Positions 44,537 to 54,101 of a stretch of 64,000 bases of DNA are shown in pieces. This stretch comes from Flammeovirga pectinis (GTDB taxonomy: Bacteria > Bacteroidota > Bacteroidia > Cytophagales > Flammeovirgaceae). Made by a program: the position numbers and the translations under genes. The stretch's first letter is position 1. Every line of letters starts with the position of its first letter. The notes under the pieces were generated by a model. It was not told the DNA's origin. It saw nothing but the letters and a program-made list of their open reading frames with translations, and searched no databases. The stretch covers positions 4,597,501-4,661,500 of the forward strand of contig NZ_CP034562.1 of NCBI RefSeq assembly GCF_003970675.1, written 5' to 3'.

Positions 44537-46306
44537 CTAAGGTATATTTTTCTCTTCTGAAAATATTATGACCTGTATCTCTTGTGCGTTTCTTTCGTAC
44601 CTGCGAGACAGGTCTTCTTTGTTTACGGCTAGGTAATAATTTGACAGGTTGATATTGGCCTTGTAGGACACTTCGTTGTTCTTTAAAAACAATTTTGGAG
44701 CTAGACGTATAGGTTTGCTATAAAACTTCTCTACGGCTGCTTCTGTATCTCCTGTATCAAAAACTATGTTCCCTAGCAATAGATAACAACCCAATGTTTT
44801 AATATAATCTCTTCCGTAATTTGTTTGATAATACTCTAACAAAGAATTTCCATAAAAATAGGCAGAATCATATTCTTGATTACCGTATTTAATCATGGTT
44901 AAATTATTGAATGCTATAGCCTTCCATCTACTTTCTCTATCTTTTTCTAGGTCGATTACATTATGATACAATATAGACGCCTCTAAAGTATCTCCTTTCA
45001 TTAATAACAACCCTGCCAGATCAATATTCTGAACTGCAATTTGAGTGCTATCTTTCTCTGTACCTAACTCCCATTCAATTTGATACGCCTTATTTGTATA
45101 AGTCTCTGCTTCAACAAAGTGCTCTAATTTTGTTTTACTTCTTGATAGTAAATGATAAATTTTAGCAGCCTCTAGATTATTTTCTCCAAATTGTTTTTGG
45201 TTTAATTTCAAAGAACTCTCAAATACTAAGAAAGCAATAGAATCTTGTTTTACTCTTTCAAACTTTTCACCTACCTGAATATACCAATCTGTTAAGTTCT
45301 GTAACTCTTCAACATCTTTTGTAGAAATAATTACATCATCAAATAACTTATTGTACCATTTATGCGATAGGTGATATTGATATCTACCAAAAAAAGAATC
45401 TGCAATTCTTCTTTCATACGTTTGCCTTCTTTGGTTAGTCCCGATATTTCCTACTAAAATACGTACAAATGCAGTTGCATTTTCATCAACCTTAGCATAA
45501 TCTTCCTTTTGTAAATAAACAGAAGCAAGAGATTCGTACTGATCTGCCAATTGTAATGAATTCTTACCAAAAACCTTTAATGCAATTTTAACCGAACGCT
45601 CTAAATTAACAATAGCTACTTTAAAAGATCCTGTTTTTGCTTGTGCAGTAGCAATTCTATTTAGAATTTCTACCATATCTGCACGGTACTCAGTATCCAT
45701 TTTTGCAATTACATCAGATGCTTTTGTGTAGTAAGAACTAGATGTACCGTAATTTTCTATTTCATAATGGAAAGTACCTAACGTCATATAAACATTTACT
45801 AAAGAAAAATAATGTGCTTTTCCTTCTGCTTGTTCATAAGCTTCTAAGGCCTGTTCGTAATAATTAATAGCAATGTTAGATAACTGATGATGTCTAAATA
45901 TCTGGGCAAGATAAATATACATATCACCAATAAAAGCATAGTTAGGGGTAGGATTTGACCTGAGGACAGCTAAACCTCTTTGAATATATTGAGAAGCGAT
46001 ATTGGAATAGCCATTATCTGCAAACTTTTCGGCAATCCTTTTATGAAGTAATACTATTCTTTCGTCCGTATTACTGTAGTTTTGATTAGCAATATCAATA
46101 AGACTATCTGCAAGTGCAGTAGCTTCGATATGATATTTATTAGAAATTAAAGAATCTAACTCTACTTGAATATCAGAAATTGAATGTTCTTGAATTTTAA
46201 TTGAGTCTTTTTCTTCTGTTTGTGCAGACGCAAAAAAAGGCAACAGCATTAATATATACACACCAATCCCTACAAGCACACTTCTATGTATAGTAATTAC
46301 TCTCAC
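44537..46306 (-). CDS. Exported tetratricopeptide repeat protein
   Basis: The 589-residue protein has a signal peptide (hydrophobic 12-28, ending FASAQ) and about ten TPR-like helix pairs from about residue 60 to 560 (for example YYEQALEAYEQAEGKAHYF, then SLVNVYMTLGTFHYEIENYG). In Bacteroidota this type of TPR region is often the sensor half of a membrane histidine kinase or guanylate cyclase, but here the frame ends without a membrane segment or kinase domain. It follows a response regulator gene by 28 bases in the same transcript and is convergent (5 bases) with the HPt-like gene. Function is unknown; a sensor role is only suggested by neighbours. Confidence 0.8.
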   Translation of the reverse strand: MRVITIHRSVLVGIGVYILMLLPFFASAQTEEKDSIKIQEHSISDIQVELDSLISNKYHIEATALADSLIDIANQNYSNTDERIVLLHKRIAEKFADNGYSNIASQYIQRGLAVLRSNPTPNYAFIGDMYIYLAQIFRHHQLSNIAINYYEQALEAYEQAEGKAHYFSLVNVYMTLGTFHYEIENYGTSSSYYTKASDVIAKMDTEYRADMVEILNRIATAQAKTGSFKVAIVNLERSVKIALKVFGKNSLQLADQYESLASVYLQKEDYAKVDENATAFVRILVGNIGTNQRRQTYERRIADSFFGRYQYHLSHKWYNKLFDDVIISTKDVEELQNLTDWYIQVGEKFERVKQDSIAFLVFESSLKLNQKQFGENNLEAAKIYHLLSRSKTKLEHFVEAETYTNKAYQIEWELGTEKDSTQIAVQNIDLAGLLLMKGDTLEASILYHNVIDLEKDRESRWKAIAFNNLTMIKYGNQEYDSAYFYGNSLLEYYQTNYGRDYIKTLGCYLLLGNIVFDTGDTEAAVEKFYSKPIRLAPKLFLKNNEVSYKANINLSNYYLAVNKEDLSRRYERNAQEIQVIIFSEEKNIP

Positions 46307-46334
46307 CTCCTCAATTCATTCTATGGAATAAGAA

Positions 46335-46697
46335 TTACTCTATTTCCTTCAATTTAACCGGTGTTAATGGCTTAATGATAATACCTGCTACTTGTTCATA
46401 TTGAGCCGCTCTTTTACGATCATCAGAAGTTACATCAGCAGATAACATATATACATTACTCGCATCTATCCCTTTTGTTTTTAATTGATCAAGAAAATCC
46501 CAACCAGTACTTGGAGGCATATTAATATCTAAAAATACAATTTCAGGTTTATAATCATCCCAAGCATTTGCCGCTTCAGTAACATCTAAAAAAGTTGTCA
46601 CGTTTTCACCAAAATTAGTTTTTTCGATCATCTTTCTACAAATCAAGTTATTTGTAGGGTCATCATCAATAACAAAAACGTTTTTATAATTACTCAT
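46335..46697 (-). CDS. Stand-alone response regulator (CheY-like)
   Basis: The 120-residue receiver domain has the acidic triad DDD (11-13), phospho-acceptor Asp57 (VFLDINMPP), SAD after the fourth strand, and the conserved Lys-Pro (IIKPLTP). There is no output domain. It is the first gene of a two-gene unit with the TPR protein. A promoter match stands 68 bases upstream. The partner kinase is not in the window. Confidence 0.9.
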   Translation of the reverse strand: MSNYKNVFVIDDDPTNNLICRKMIEKTNFGENVTTFLDVTEAANAWDDYKPEIVFLDINMPPSTGWDFLDQLKTKGIDASNVYMLSADVTSDDRKRAAQYEQVAGIIIKPLTPVKLKEIE

Positions 46698-46764
46698 GTT
46701 TTTTTTGAAGGGTATCTATATTTTAAATCAGATAGATTATTGAATCATTAAATAAGAATTCCTA

Positions 46765-46798
46765 CAAATGTAAAATTCTTTACTGACACTTTTACAAA
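46765..46798 (-). promoter_or_regulatory. Promoter of the response regulator-TPR unit
   Basis: On the minus strand TTTG (46795-46798) is followed after 22 bases by TACATTTG (46765-46772), both in agreement with the -33 and -7 elements, 68 bases before the start codon. Confidence 0.55.
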
Positions 46799-46807
46799 AA
46801 TTTGCAT

Positions 46808-46838
46808 AATAAAAAAAGGTGAGCATTACTCACCTTCT
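46808..46838 (-). terminator. Minus-strand terminator without an evident gene
   Basis: AAGGTGAG (46816-46823) and CTCACCTT (46829-46836) form an 8-bp stem, followed by T7 on the minus strand. There is no recognised gene on that strand to the right, apart from a 14-codon frame ending 12 bases before the stem. Confidence 0.65.
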
Positions 46839-46849
46839 TTCTAACCAAT

Positions 46850-46894
46850 TCAATTATTTAAACTTCCATCGAAATATTTATAACCTAAAGGCAT
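46850..46894 (-). CDS. Possible 14-residue micropeptide or the end of a small RNA
   Basis: ATG (46892-46894) to TGA (46850-46852) encodes MPLGYKYFDGSLNN. It matters only because a good terminator follows 12 bases later, in a 549-base interval that has no other gene on this strand. It may be part of a small RNA rather than a coding gene. The rest of the interval up to recQ holds an inverted repeat TTGCG-N5-CGCAA (46927-46941) and AT-rich sequence without a clear promoter. Confidence 0.25.
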   Translation of the reverse strand: MPLGYKYFDGSLNN

Positions 46895-47246
46895 AAATTG
46901 TTTCTAGAAAACAATCATCGGTAAATTTGCGTAATTCGCAATAAAATAACTTTTTGTTTGCTTTCTTGACTGTAAACATATTATAATATTAACTATTTCG
47001 CAAATAATCAGCTGTATATTTTCATTATTACCATTAAAAATCTATATATCTATCTATTTTATTATCAAAACAATAGCTATTCTTATAAGTACTACATAGA
47101 GTAAGTAGAGTAATGAATTATCATTCAATTATTCTAAGTGTAATTCAATTTATTTTTTTCTATCATAAAAGATAATAGTTTAAAATCTATTTGAGAAGAT
47201 TACCTATAGGTCGTAACTTGTCAAGAAATTCTGTTAAAATATTTAC

Positions 47247-49388
47247 ATGGATATATCCACTGCTCAACATGCCCTTAAGCAATACTTTGGGTACGATCGA
47301 TTCAGACCAATGCAAGAAGACATTATTGCTAATGTCTTATCAAAACAAGATACGGTAGTATTAATGCCTACAGGTGGTGGTAAATCTATCTGTTATCAAA
47401 TTCCTGGGATTATTTCTCACGGAACAGCTATTGTAATTTCTCCGTTAATTGCATTAATGAAGGATCAGGTTGAAAGCTTAAAAGCAAATGGTGTTCCTGC
47501 TGCTTTTATTAATAGTTCTCAAAACTATGTTGAACAAAGAGAGATAGAAGAAGACCTTATTCATGAACGCTTAAAATTATTATATATATCTCCTGAAAAA
47601 TTATTGGCTCCTCAGTTTCTTGATTTTTTATGTAGACTACATATTAGTTTTATTGCCATAGATGAGGCACACTGTATCTCTCAGTGGGGACATGACTTTA
47701 GACCAGAATACACTCAATTAGCTTCATTAAGACTACGTTTTCCTGATATCTCATTTATTGCGCTTACAGCTACAGCTGATAAAGCAACAAGGAATGATAT
47801 AGCTAGACAGTTAAATATGAAGGACCCTAGAATGTATATTTCTTCTTTTGATAGACCCAACCTAAGCTTAAGAGTAGAGGCTGGTCAGAAAAGGATTGAA
47901 AAAATCATTCACTTTTTAAGAGATAGGCCAAATCAATCTGGTATTGTATATTGTCTTTCTCGAAAAAACACAGAGTCTTTAGCTAAAAAGCTAAGAGCAG
48001 CCGGTCACAATGCTATGTATTACCATGCAGGAATGCCTGCAGCTGAACGATCTAGGGTACAAGAAAGTTTTATTAAAGATGACATTCCTATTATTTGTGC
48101 TACTATAGCCTTTGGTATGGGAATCGATAAACCCAATGTACGTTGGGTAATACATTATAACCTACCTAAAAATTTAGAAGGGTATTACCAAGAAATTGGT
48201 AGAGCAGGGAGAGATAGCTTACCATCTGATACTTTATTGTTTTACACTTTTGCAGATGTAATGCAACTGCGTGAGATGGTTGGCGATAGCGGACAATCTC
48301 AACTACAGCTTTCCAAACTGGAACGTATGCAACAATATGCAGAAACACGTACTTGTAGAAGACGGATTCTTTTAAGTTACTTCGGAGAAAGTTTAGGTAA
48401 AGATTGTGGTAACTGTGATGTTTGTAGAAATCCTCCTGAATTATTTGATGGTACTGTGATTGCTCAAAAAGCTATGTCTGCTATTATTCGATCTTCGCGC
48501 GAGATGAATAAAAGCCTATCTGCAGGTATGCTAATTGACTTATTAAGAGGATCTCGTAGAATTGACTTAGTACGTGCCGGTTTTGATCAGATTAAAACAT
48601 ACGGAGCAGGTAAAGATATTAGTTATGATCATTGGCAATTGTACCTTCAGCAAATGCTTAATTTAGGTTTAGTAGAAATAGCCTACGATCAGCATAATAC
48701 TTTTAGAGTTACAGAAACAGGTAAGAATATCCTTTTAGGAAAAAATCCTGTAAACTTTGCAAAGTTATCTCAATTTAAAGCTACTCCATCAACAAAAACA
48801 CCTACCAAAAAGGTTTCTGCAAAAGAAGAATTATTTACAACTCTTTTCGAAGCTTTACGTGTTTTACGAAAATCTATTGCAGATAAAGAGGGAATACCTC
48901 CTTATGTTGTTTTTAGTGACGTTACCATTAAAGATATGGCAGAAAAAATGCCTATTGCTGTAAATGATATGGTGAAAGTATCTGGTGTTGGTGAAGTTAA
49001 ATTGAAAAAATATGGGAACCAGTTTATTGGAGCTATTGTTAGGTTTATTATCACTAAATCTAAAGAAGGTTTTAAAATAAAAGGCAGTTCTCTCTTGTTA
49101 ACGTATGAATTATATCAAAAAGGACTTGGTATTCATGAGATAGGACAGCAAAGGCAGTTAAGAGATGAAAGTATCTTTAACCATCTTGCTACTTTATACG
49201 AGATGGGTTATACTATTGATATCTTTCAGTTTATTACAGGAGAACAACTAGAAGCTGTCGCAGAGGCTATTCGTACTATTGGTAGCAATCAAGGAGTTAA
49301 GCCAATTTTTGATTTTTTTAATGGAGAGCTACCTTATAGTTGTATTTATTTCGGACTCGCACATTTTAATCGAACTGTTGGAGTCTAA
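47247..49388 (+). CDS. recQ: ATP-dependent DNA helicase RecQ
   Basis: The 713-residue helicase unwinds DNA 3' to 5' in recombination and repair. The Walker A motif is PTGGGKS (Lys46), the DEAH box is at 139-142 (IDEAHCISQWGHDFRPEY), and motif VI is in QEIGRAGRD. The zinc-binding region has cysteines in TCRRRILLSYFG...DCGNCDVC (about 371-395). RQC and HRDC domains follow (about 400-510 and 530-610), and then a C-terminal helix-turn-helix part often seen in Bacteroidota RecQ. The long interval before it contains no clear promoter. era follows after 117 bases. Confidence 0.95.
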   Translation: MDISTAQHALKQYFGYDRFRPMQEDIIANVLSKQDTVVLMPTGGGKSICYQIPGIISHGTAIVISPLIALMKDQVESLKANGVPAAFINSSQNYVEQREIEEDLIHERLKLLYISPEKLLAPQFLDFLCRLHISFIAIDEAHCISQWGHDFRPEYTQLASLRLRFPDISFIALTATADKATRNDIARQLNMKDPRMYISSFDRPNLSLRVEAGQKRIEKIIHFLRDRPNQSGIVYCLSRKNTESLAKKLRAAGHNAMYYHAGMPAAERSRVQESFIKDDIPIICATIAFGMGIDKPNVRWVIHYNLPKNLEGYYQEIGRAGRDSLPSDTLLFYTFADVMQLREMVGDSGQSQLQLSKLERMQQYAETRTCRRRILLSYFGESLGKDCGNCDVCRNPPELFDGTVIAQKAMSAIIRSSREMNKSLSAGMLIDLLRGSRRIDLVRAGFDQIKTYGAGKDISYDHWQLYLQQMLNLGLVEIAYDQHNTFRVTETGKNILLGKNPVNFAKLSQFKATPSTKTPTKKVSAKEELFTTLFEALRVLRKSIADKEGIPPYVVFSDVTIKDMAEKMPIAVNDMVKVSGVGEVKLKKYGNQFIGAIVRFIITKSKEGFKIKGSSLLLTYELYQKGLGIHEIGQQRQLRDESIFNHLATLYEMGYTIDIFQFITGEQLEAVAEAIRTIGSNQGVKPIFDFFNGELPYSCIYFGLAHFNRTVGV

Positions 49389-49505
49389 TTATAGTTAATA
49401 ATTAATAGTGGAATACAGTTTCTATTTAAGAAAACATTAAATAGAAACTCTAATCCACTTTAAACATAGAATTAAACATTAATAATATTTATTTATTAGT
49501 AAATC

Positions 49506-50399
49506 ATGAGTGAAGCAAAAAAACATAAAGCAGGTTTTGTGAGTATTGTAGGAAAACCTAATGTGGGAAAATCTACACTCATGAATGAATTGGTAGGCGA
49601 ACGTTTATCAATTATTACTTCAAAAGCACAGACTACACGTCACCGTATTATGGGGATTATGAGTACTGAAGATTATCAGATTGTTTATTCTGATACTCCT
49701 GGTATTATCAACCCTAAATATGAGTTACATGAGTCGATGATGAACTTTGTTGATAACTCTCTACAAGATGCAGATGTTATTCTTTTTGTTACTGATATTT
49801 TTGAGCAGTTCAAAGAGAAAGATGCCTTGATTAAACTTGAGAAGACAAATGTTCCAATTATTGTAATCATCAATAAAATTGACCTAGCAAAACAAGATGA
49901 TGTTTTAACTAAGGTAAATTATTGGCAAGAAAAATTAAATCCTAAAGTGATAATGCCCGTTTCGGCTTTACATGGTTTTAATGTTCCTGTTATTCTAGAT
50001 GAAATCTTAAACTTGCTTCCAGAACATGAAGCATTTTATGATAAAGAAGAATTAACAGACAAGCCTATGCGTTTCTTTATTTCTGAGATTATTCGTGAAA
50101 AAATATTCTTACATTATAAAGAAGAGGTGCCTTACTCTTGCGAGGTGATTGTAGAAAGCTATAAAAACGAAAAGGATATTGTAAAAATCCGTGCCGTTAT
50201 TATGGTTGAAAGAGAAAGTCAGAAAGGAATAATTATTGGTAAAGGTGGATCTAAATTGAAACACGTGGGAGCCGATTCTAGAAAGGATATGGAAAAGTTT
50301 TTACAAAAGAAAGTATTCTTAGAGACGTTTGTTAAAGTAGATTCTGATTGGCGTAAGAATGATAAGAGTTTAAAAATGTTTGGTTACAAGCAAGATTAA
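49506..50399 (+). CDS. era: GTPase Era
   Basis: The 297-residue GTPase helps 16S rRNA maturation and small-subunit assembly. G1 is GKPNVGKS (Lys22), G3 is DTPG (63-66) and G4 is NKID (123-126). The C-terminal KH domain (about 205-290) includes IIGKGGSKLKHVG, the RNA-binding GxxG loop. Length and start are normal. It ends before a bidirectional terminator. Confidence 0.96.
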   Translation: MSEAKKHKAGFVSIVGKPNVGKSTLMNELVGERLSIITSKAQTTRHRIMGIMSTEDYQIVYSDTPGIINPKYELHESMMNFVDNSLQDADVILFVTDIFEQFKEKDALIKLEKTNVPIIVIINKIDLAKQDDVLTKVNYWQEKLNPKVIMPVSALHGFNVPVILDEILNLLPEHEAFYDKEELTDKPMRFFISEIIREKIFLHYKEEVPYSCEVIVESYKNEKDIVKIRAVIMVERESQKGIIIGKGGSKLKHVGADSRKDMEKFLQKKVFLETFVKVDSDWRKNDKSLKMFGYKQD

Positions 50400-50413
50400 A
50401 TTTAATGATATAA

Positions 50414-50460
50414 CAAAAAAGCGAGAAGCATCAATTACAGATTCTTCTCGCTTTTTTTAT
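50414..50460. terminator. Bidirectional terminator between era and the lipoprotein gene
   Basis: AAAAAAGCGAGAAG and CTTCTCGCTTTTTT form a strong hairpin; the right end overlaps the stop codon of the convergent lipoprotein gene. Confidence 0.85.
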
Positions 50461-51263
50461 TTAGGAACTCCAATAGTAATTATTGAATTGGTTATATTTC
50501 TTTTATCATCAAACCCCGACATCCTTAGTTCATAAATGCCGACACTATCAAAATCAAATGTCTCATTAACTATGTAAGGTCCTGCACCAGGTACTGGAGG
50601 AGTTAAAGTATAGGCTAGTAACGAATCATATACAATACCATCCGTTTCTATAGAATCAGGTTCATATACTTTAGAGTACATTGTCATATTACATGCATTC
50701 AGATTATTATCTAAATCATCTAATGTAAATCTGATATTAAAAGTAGAAGTTGTTGTACCATTTACACTATCTTCTTCAAAATCTTGATACTTAAAAAATG
50801 GTGCATAGTTTCTAAATTCCATAGGAATAGTTACCCTAGAACCATCATTTAATGCTAAATCTCTATAATCTAAATGTATATCATATAACCCCGAAGCTGC
50901 TATATGGTAACCCTCTGAATTCTCTCCACCTGATATGGTTGCTTTTGAATATGTTTCTGACTGAGCTCCTCCAATTGCAAAAGTATCAATTGTATTTAAG
51001 AAAGCTGGAACCCTTAAACCAGGAACATCATTATCTTTAGATTCATAAGTGATAGAATAAGATAACATACCACCAACATCTCTAAAAAAGGCTCTAAATT
51101 CTAAATCTGTATATAAGGTATCAATCATTACCTCTCCAGATCCATCATTATCATTTATAGTAAACCAATCTACTACAGGAGGTACAGTATCAACATACTT
51201 TTCGCAAGATGATAAAAGTAGTAGTAAAATGATTTTTATATTTAGAGAGAAAAAACTCTTCAT
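50457..51263 (-). CDS. Lipoprotein of unknown function downstream of batD
   Basis: From ATG at 51263 the 268-residue protein has a lipoprotein signal (IILLLLLSSC, Cys20) and two beta-rich parts separated near residue 150, each with Asp/Gly-rich loops (TINDNDGSGEVM; TLDDLDNNLNAC), so an Ig-like or calcium-binding surface protein is possible. The frame extends ten codons upstream (MYCCLKKSNS), but the later Met gives a normal signal sequence and sits four bases after the batD stop. I do not recognise a family. It is co-transcribed with batD and may share its membrane role. Confidence 0.75.
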   Translation of the reverse strand: MKSFFSLNIKIILLLLLSSCEKYVDTVPPVVDWFTINDNDGSGEVMIDTLYTDLEFRAFFRDVGGMLSYSITYESKDNDVPGLRVPAFLNTIDTFAIGGAQSETYSKATISGGENSEGYHIAASGLYDIHLDYRDLALNDGSRVTIPMEFRNYAPFFKYQDFEEDSVNGTTTSTFNIRFTLDDLDNNLNACNMTMYSKVYEPDSIETDGIVYDSLLAYTLTPPVPGAGPYIVNETFDFDSVGIYELRMSGFDDKRNITNSIITIGVPK

Positions 51264-51267
51264 ACTA

Positions 51268-52734
51268 TTAGATTTTTTTAAACAACAATACACCTGTTGT
51301 TACTAAGGTTATTACTACAAAGATGTTTAAAATTATTTGAATCCAAGAAGTTTCACTCATCGATACAAGAGAATTGTCTGCATTTTTCATAGAATCATAA
51401 AAAGATCCTAAATCTGTTTTTGAAATATTTGCGTCTCTTAAACTTTTTCCTTCAACTGTAATTGTTCCTTCAGGATGTAGAATCTCATACTTTTTAGTTC
51501 TAGGGTTAAATATCGACAAGCTTACAAAATCTTTTAGATTATATGTTCCTGGTTCTTGTGGCTCTATATAATATGTAAATTGCTTAGAACCCACTACTCG
51601 GTTATTTGCTCTCTTAATATTTTGAGAGATACTTGGAGGATAGAATAAAAGATTTTCAGAATCTATTACATCTGGTTCTCTAATAGACGATATATTACCT
51701 TCACCTTCCACTTTAAACTCAAGTGTTACACTTTCTCCAGTCTTAATTTTGGTATCACTCACACCTTCCTTCATGCGGTAATTACCAACACTAGCAATAC
51801 TTTTAAATTGACTCTCTGGAAGTGGTTTTACTTTTATAGTTCTTCCCTTTGATTTAAAAACCTCAACATCTTCTTTCCTATTTCTCCCAAAAAATGATTG
51901 ACGTTGTGCAACTTGATACTTAATCATTTTTAATTGAGTAGGAGCTACAACAATATCTTCGGTATTAAGTGGGTAAAACATGGCTTCATATATTTTATAC
52001 TGACGATATGATTTACCATTTACTGTTACATATTCTGGATGAATAGACTCAATATTAAAATTCTCTTCCCAACAATTCTTCGGCTTGACCTTTTTAAGAA
52101 TATCCGATATTTGCTCATCTATTTTAAAGAACTCTAATTCTGCTCTGTTTGTAACAGAAACATAAAAGGAAATATCCATTCTAAAACCTTCTCCTCTATA
52201 AACTGATCTCTTATCTGTACTTACAGCATAAAAGGCATCTGCCTTTACATCTATAAATTGTTGCTCTTGTTGTTGCTTCTGAGAACCTCCATTCCCCCAG
52301 AAATCTGCAAAAGGATCGTAAGACTGACGCTGAACAGGATTACCAACTTTAATTGTTGCCCCTTTACTATTTACAGATTTGCCATTTACTGACATCTTAA
52401 ATGGTTTTAATACAAATGTTCCCTTTTTAGTTGGAGCATACATTTGTGTAACACTCTGCTGAGTAGATACTTGGCCATTTATGATAGAGGTTTGGCTAGA
52501 TGTAGAAGGTCTTCCTTTTCTAAATCCTTGTATATCAGGAAATTGAGAATAGTTAGTTAATCTTCCATTCTTTACTGTTAAGGTAATTTCAAAATTTTCA
52601 TTCTGACCTATTTCAGTTCCTCCAATGTTGACTGTAACTGTTTGTGCTATACCTTCTATTCCTAATAAAAGTAAGCCCAATACAAAAACTATATGCTTAA
52701 TTTTATTATGGTATTTGAATGCTACTGATTTCAT
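51268..52734 (-). CDS. batD: BatD family protein
   Basis: From Met at 52734 the 488-residue protein has a signal peptide (IVFVLGLLLLGIEGIAQ), BatD beta-sandwich repeats (TVNIGGTEIGQNENFEITLTV as first strands; VTLEFKVEGEGNIS later) and one membrane helix near the C-terminus (IILNIFVVITLVTTGVLL). BatD belongs to the Bat proteins linked to aerotolerance or stress in Bacteroides and Leptospira; its role is not clear. batA, batB and batC are not adjacent, so this may be a detached paralogue. The open frame begins seven codons earlier (MNLDIYG); either start is possible. Confidence 0.85.
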   Translation of the reverse strand: MKSVAFKYHNKIKHIVFVLGLLLLGIEGIAQTVTVNIGGTEIGQNENFEITLTVKNGRLTNYSQFPDIQGFRKGRPSTSSQTSIINGQVSTQQSVTQMYAPTKKGTFVLKPFKMSVNGKSVNSKGATIKVGNPVQRQSYDPFADFWGNGGSQKQQQEQQFIDVKADAFYAVSTDKRSVYRGEGFRMDISFYVSVTNRAELEFFKIDEQISDILKKVKPKNCWEENFNIESIHPEYVTVNGKSYRQYKIYEAMFYPLNTEDIVVAPTQLKMIKYQVAQRQSFFGRNRKEDVEVFKSKGRTIKVKPLPESQFKSIASVGNYRMKEGVSDTKIKTGESVTLEFKVEGEGNISSIREPDVIDSENLLFYPPSISQNIKRANNRVVGSKQFTYYIEPQEPGTYNLKDFVSLSIFNPRTKKYEILHPEGTITVEGKSLRDANISKTDLGSFYDSMKNADNSLVSMSETSWIQIILNIFVVITLVTTGVLLFKKI

Positions 52735-52909
52735 ACCGTAAATATCTAAATTCATATCTACAAAAAATGTGAAAAAAATAAAAAATTAAAGAATAATTAC
52801 TAAAAATGTAACTTTTACACTATATTCACGTTAACGAACATAGGAAATATAATTGATGACAACTATATATTTTATATAACCAAACAACCAAGTAACAAAA
52901 AACCCGATC

Positions 52910-53116
52910 ATGCTTGAATATTCAAAAATAATTCTAAAGAAAGTTTCGTTCGATCGTCACCTATTCTTAAAAGAATTACGCAAGTCTTTGGGGATTCTCT
53001 CGATCAATGAAGTTTTATCATTAAGATCATGGAGTAAATCAACTTTCCCAAATTATGCATTTTTAATACAAAACGAATGTAATAAACATATTAGCTCATA
53101 TTCTTTAGTTGGCTAA
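52910..53116 (+). CDS. Conserved small protein of unknown function
   Basis: The 68-residue protein begins MLEYSKIILKKVSFDRHLFL, which matches a pattern I know from small conserved proteins of Bacteroidota ('YxKxILxKVSFDxxLFxKELxKS'). It continues KELRKSLGILSINEVLSLRSW. It is cytoplasmic and basic. A terminator follows 25 bases later and the frame starts in a plain intergenic region, so it is a single-gene unit. The function is unknown. Confidence 0.75.
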   Translation: MLEYSKIILKKVSFDRHLFLKELRKSLGILSINEVLSLRSWSKSTFPNYAFLIQNECNKHISSYSLVG

Positions 53117-53137
53117 TATAAAGTTACAGAACTTATA

Positions 53138-53174
53138 AACTAAAAAGTGATTATTTAGATAATCACTTTTTTTT
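53138..53174 (+). terminator. Terminator after the small conserved gene
   Basis: AAGTGATTA and TAATCACTT surround TTTAGA and are followed by T8. The tail overlaps the end of the convergent queG gene. Confidence 0.85.
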
Positions 53175-54101
53175 TGCGAAAGAAATATTTCGCATTAGCC
53201 CAGCATATTTTGTTCTCTTAATTGCAGATTTTCTAAATAGCTCTTTAAAGACATCCTCTGTTAATTCTTCCCACTCTTTCTTATTTACATTACCCAATTC
53301 TTCATGAGGATTAAATGCATTGGTAGAATGTGAAGAAGAAAACCGATTCCATGGACACACATCTTGGCAAATATCACAACCAAAAATCCAATCATTCATT
53401 TTACCTTCGAACTGTGTTGGAATTTGATCTTTCAATTCAATCGTTAGGTATGATATACATTTACTACCATCTACAACACCCTTTTCTGGGATTGCCTCAG
53501 TAGGGCAAGCATCTATACACCTTGTACATGTTCCACAAAAGTCTTTAACAGGAGGATCTGCTTCTAGATCAAGATCAATTATTAGTTCTGCAAGGAAAAA
53601 GAAACTGCCCATTTGTCGGTTAAGTAATAAACTATGTTTTCCTACCCAACCTAAACCTGCTTTTTTTGCCCAAGCCCTTTCCATTACAGGAGCTGAATCT
53701 ACAAAAACACGTCCATCTACTTCTCCAATTTCAGCATTAATAAATTTAACAAGATCTTTCAACTTATGTTTTATTACATAATGGTAATCTTCTCCATAAG
53801 CATATTTAGCAATCTTATAATTACCTTCTTGTCCTAAATCTTTTTCGGGATAGTAGTTATAAGAAAGCATTACCACAGATTTTGCTCCTTCAACTAGTTT
53901 GGTAGGATCTAATCGCTTGTCAAAATGATTCGCCATATAGCCCATTTCTCCATGCATGTTATTTTTAAGCCATTTCTCTAAAGGGTCTGCTTCTTCCTCT
54001 AAAAAACCAGCCTTGGCTATACCACATTCAGAAAAGCCCAAGCGTTTGGCTTCGGCTTTTATTAAGGCAGCATTTCTTTCTTTTTGTAATTGTTTATTCA
54101 C
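53163..54101 (-). CDS. queG: Epoxyqueuosine reductase
   Basis: The 312-residue iron-sulfur, cobalamin-dependent enzyme performs the last step of queuosine synthesis on tRNA. It carries the first [4Fe-4S] motif [12 protein letters not shown] (C-x2-C-x2-C-x3-C) and the second with [11 protein letters not shown]. The cobalamin-binding part has [20 protein letters not shown], the family signature. No C-terminal HEAT part is present, as in the short form. Its start overlaps the end of the HPt gene by 8 bases, so the two are translationally coupled. Confidence 0.94.
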   Translation of the reverse strand: MNKQLQKERNAALIKAEAKRLGFSECGIAKAGFLEEEADPLEKWLKNNMHGEMGYMANHFDKRLDPTKLVEGAKSVVMLSYNYYPEKDLGQEGNYKIAKYAYGEDYHYVIKHKLKDLVKFINAEIGEVDGRVFVDSAPVMERAWAKKAGLGWVGKHSLLLNRQMGSFFFLAELIIDLDLEADPPVKDFCGTCTRCIDACPTEAIPEKGVVDGSKCISYLTIELKDQIPTQFEGKMNDWIFGCDICQDVCPWNRFSSSHSTNAFNPHEELGNVNKKEWEELTEDVFKELFRKSAIKRTKYAGLMRNISFAKKK

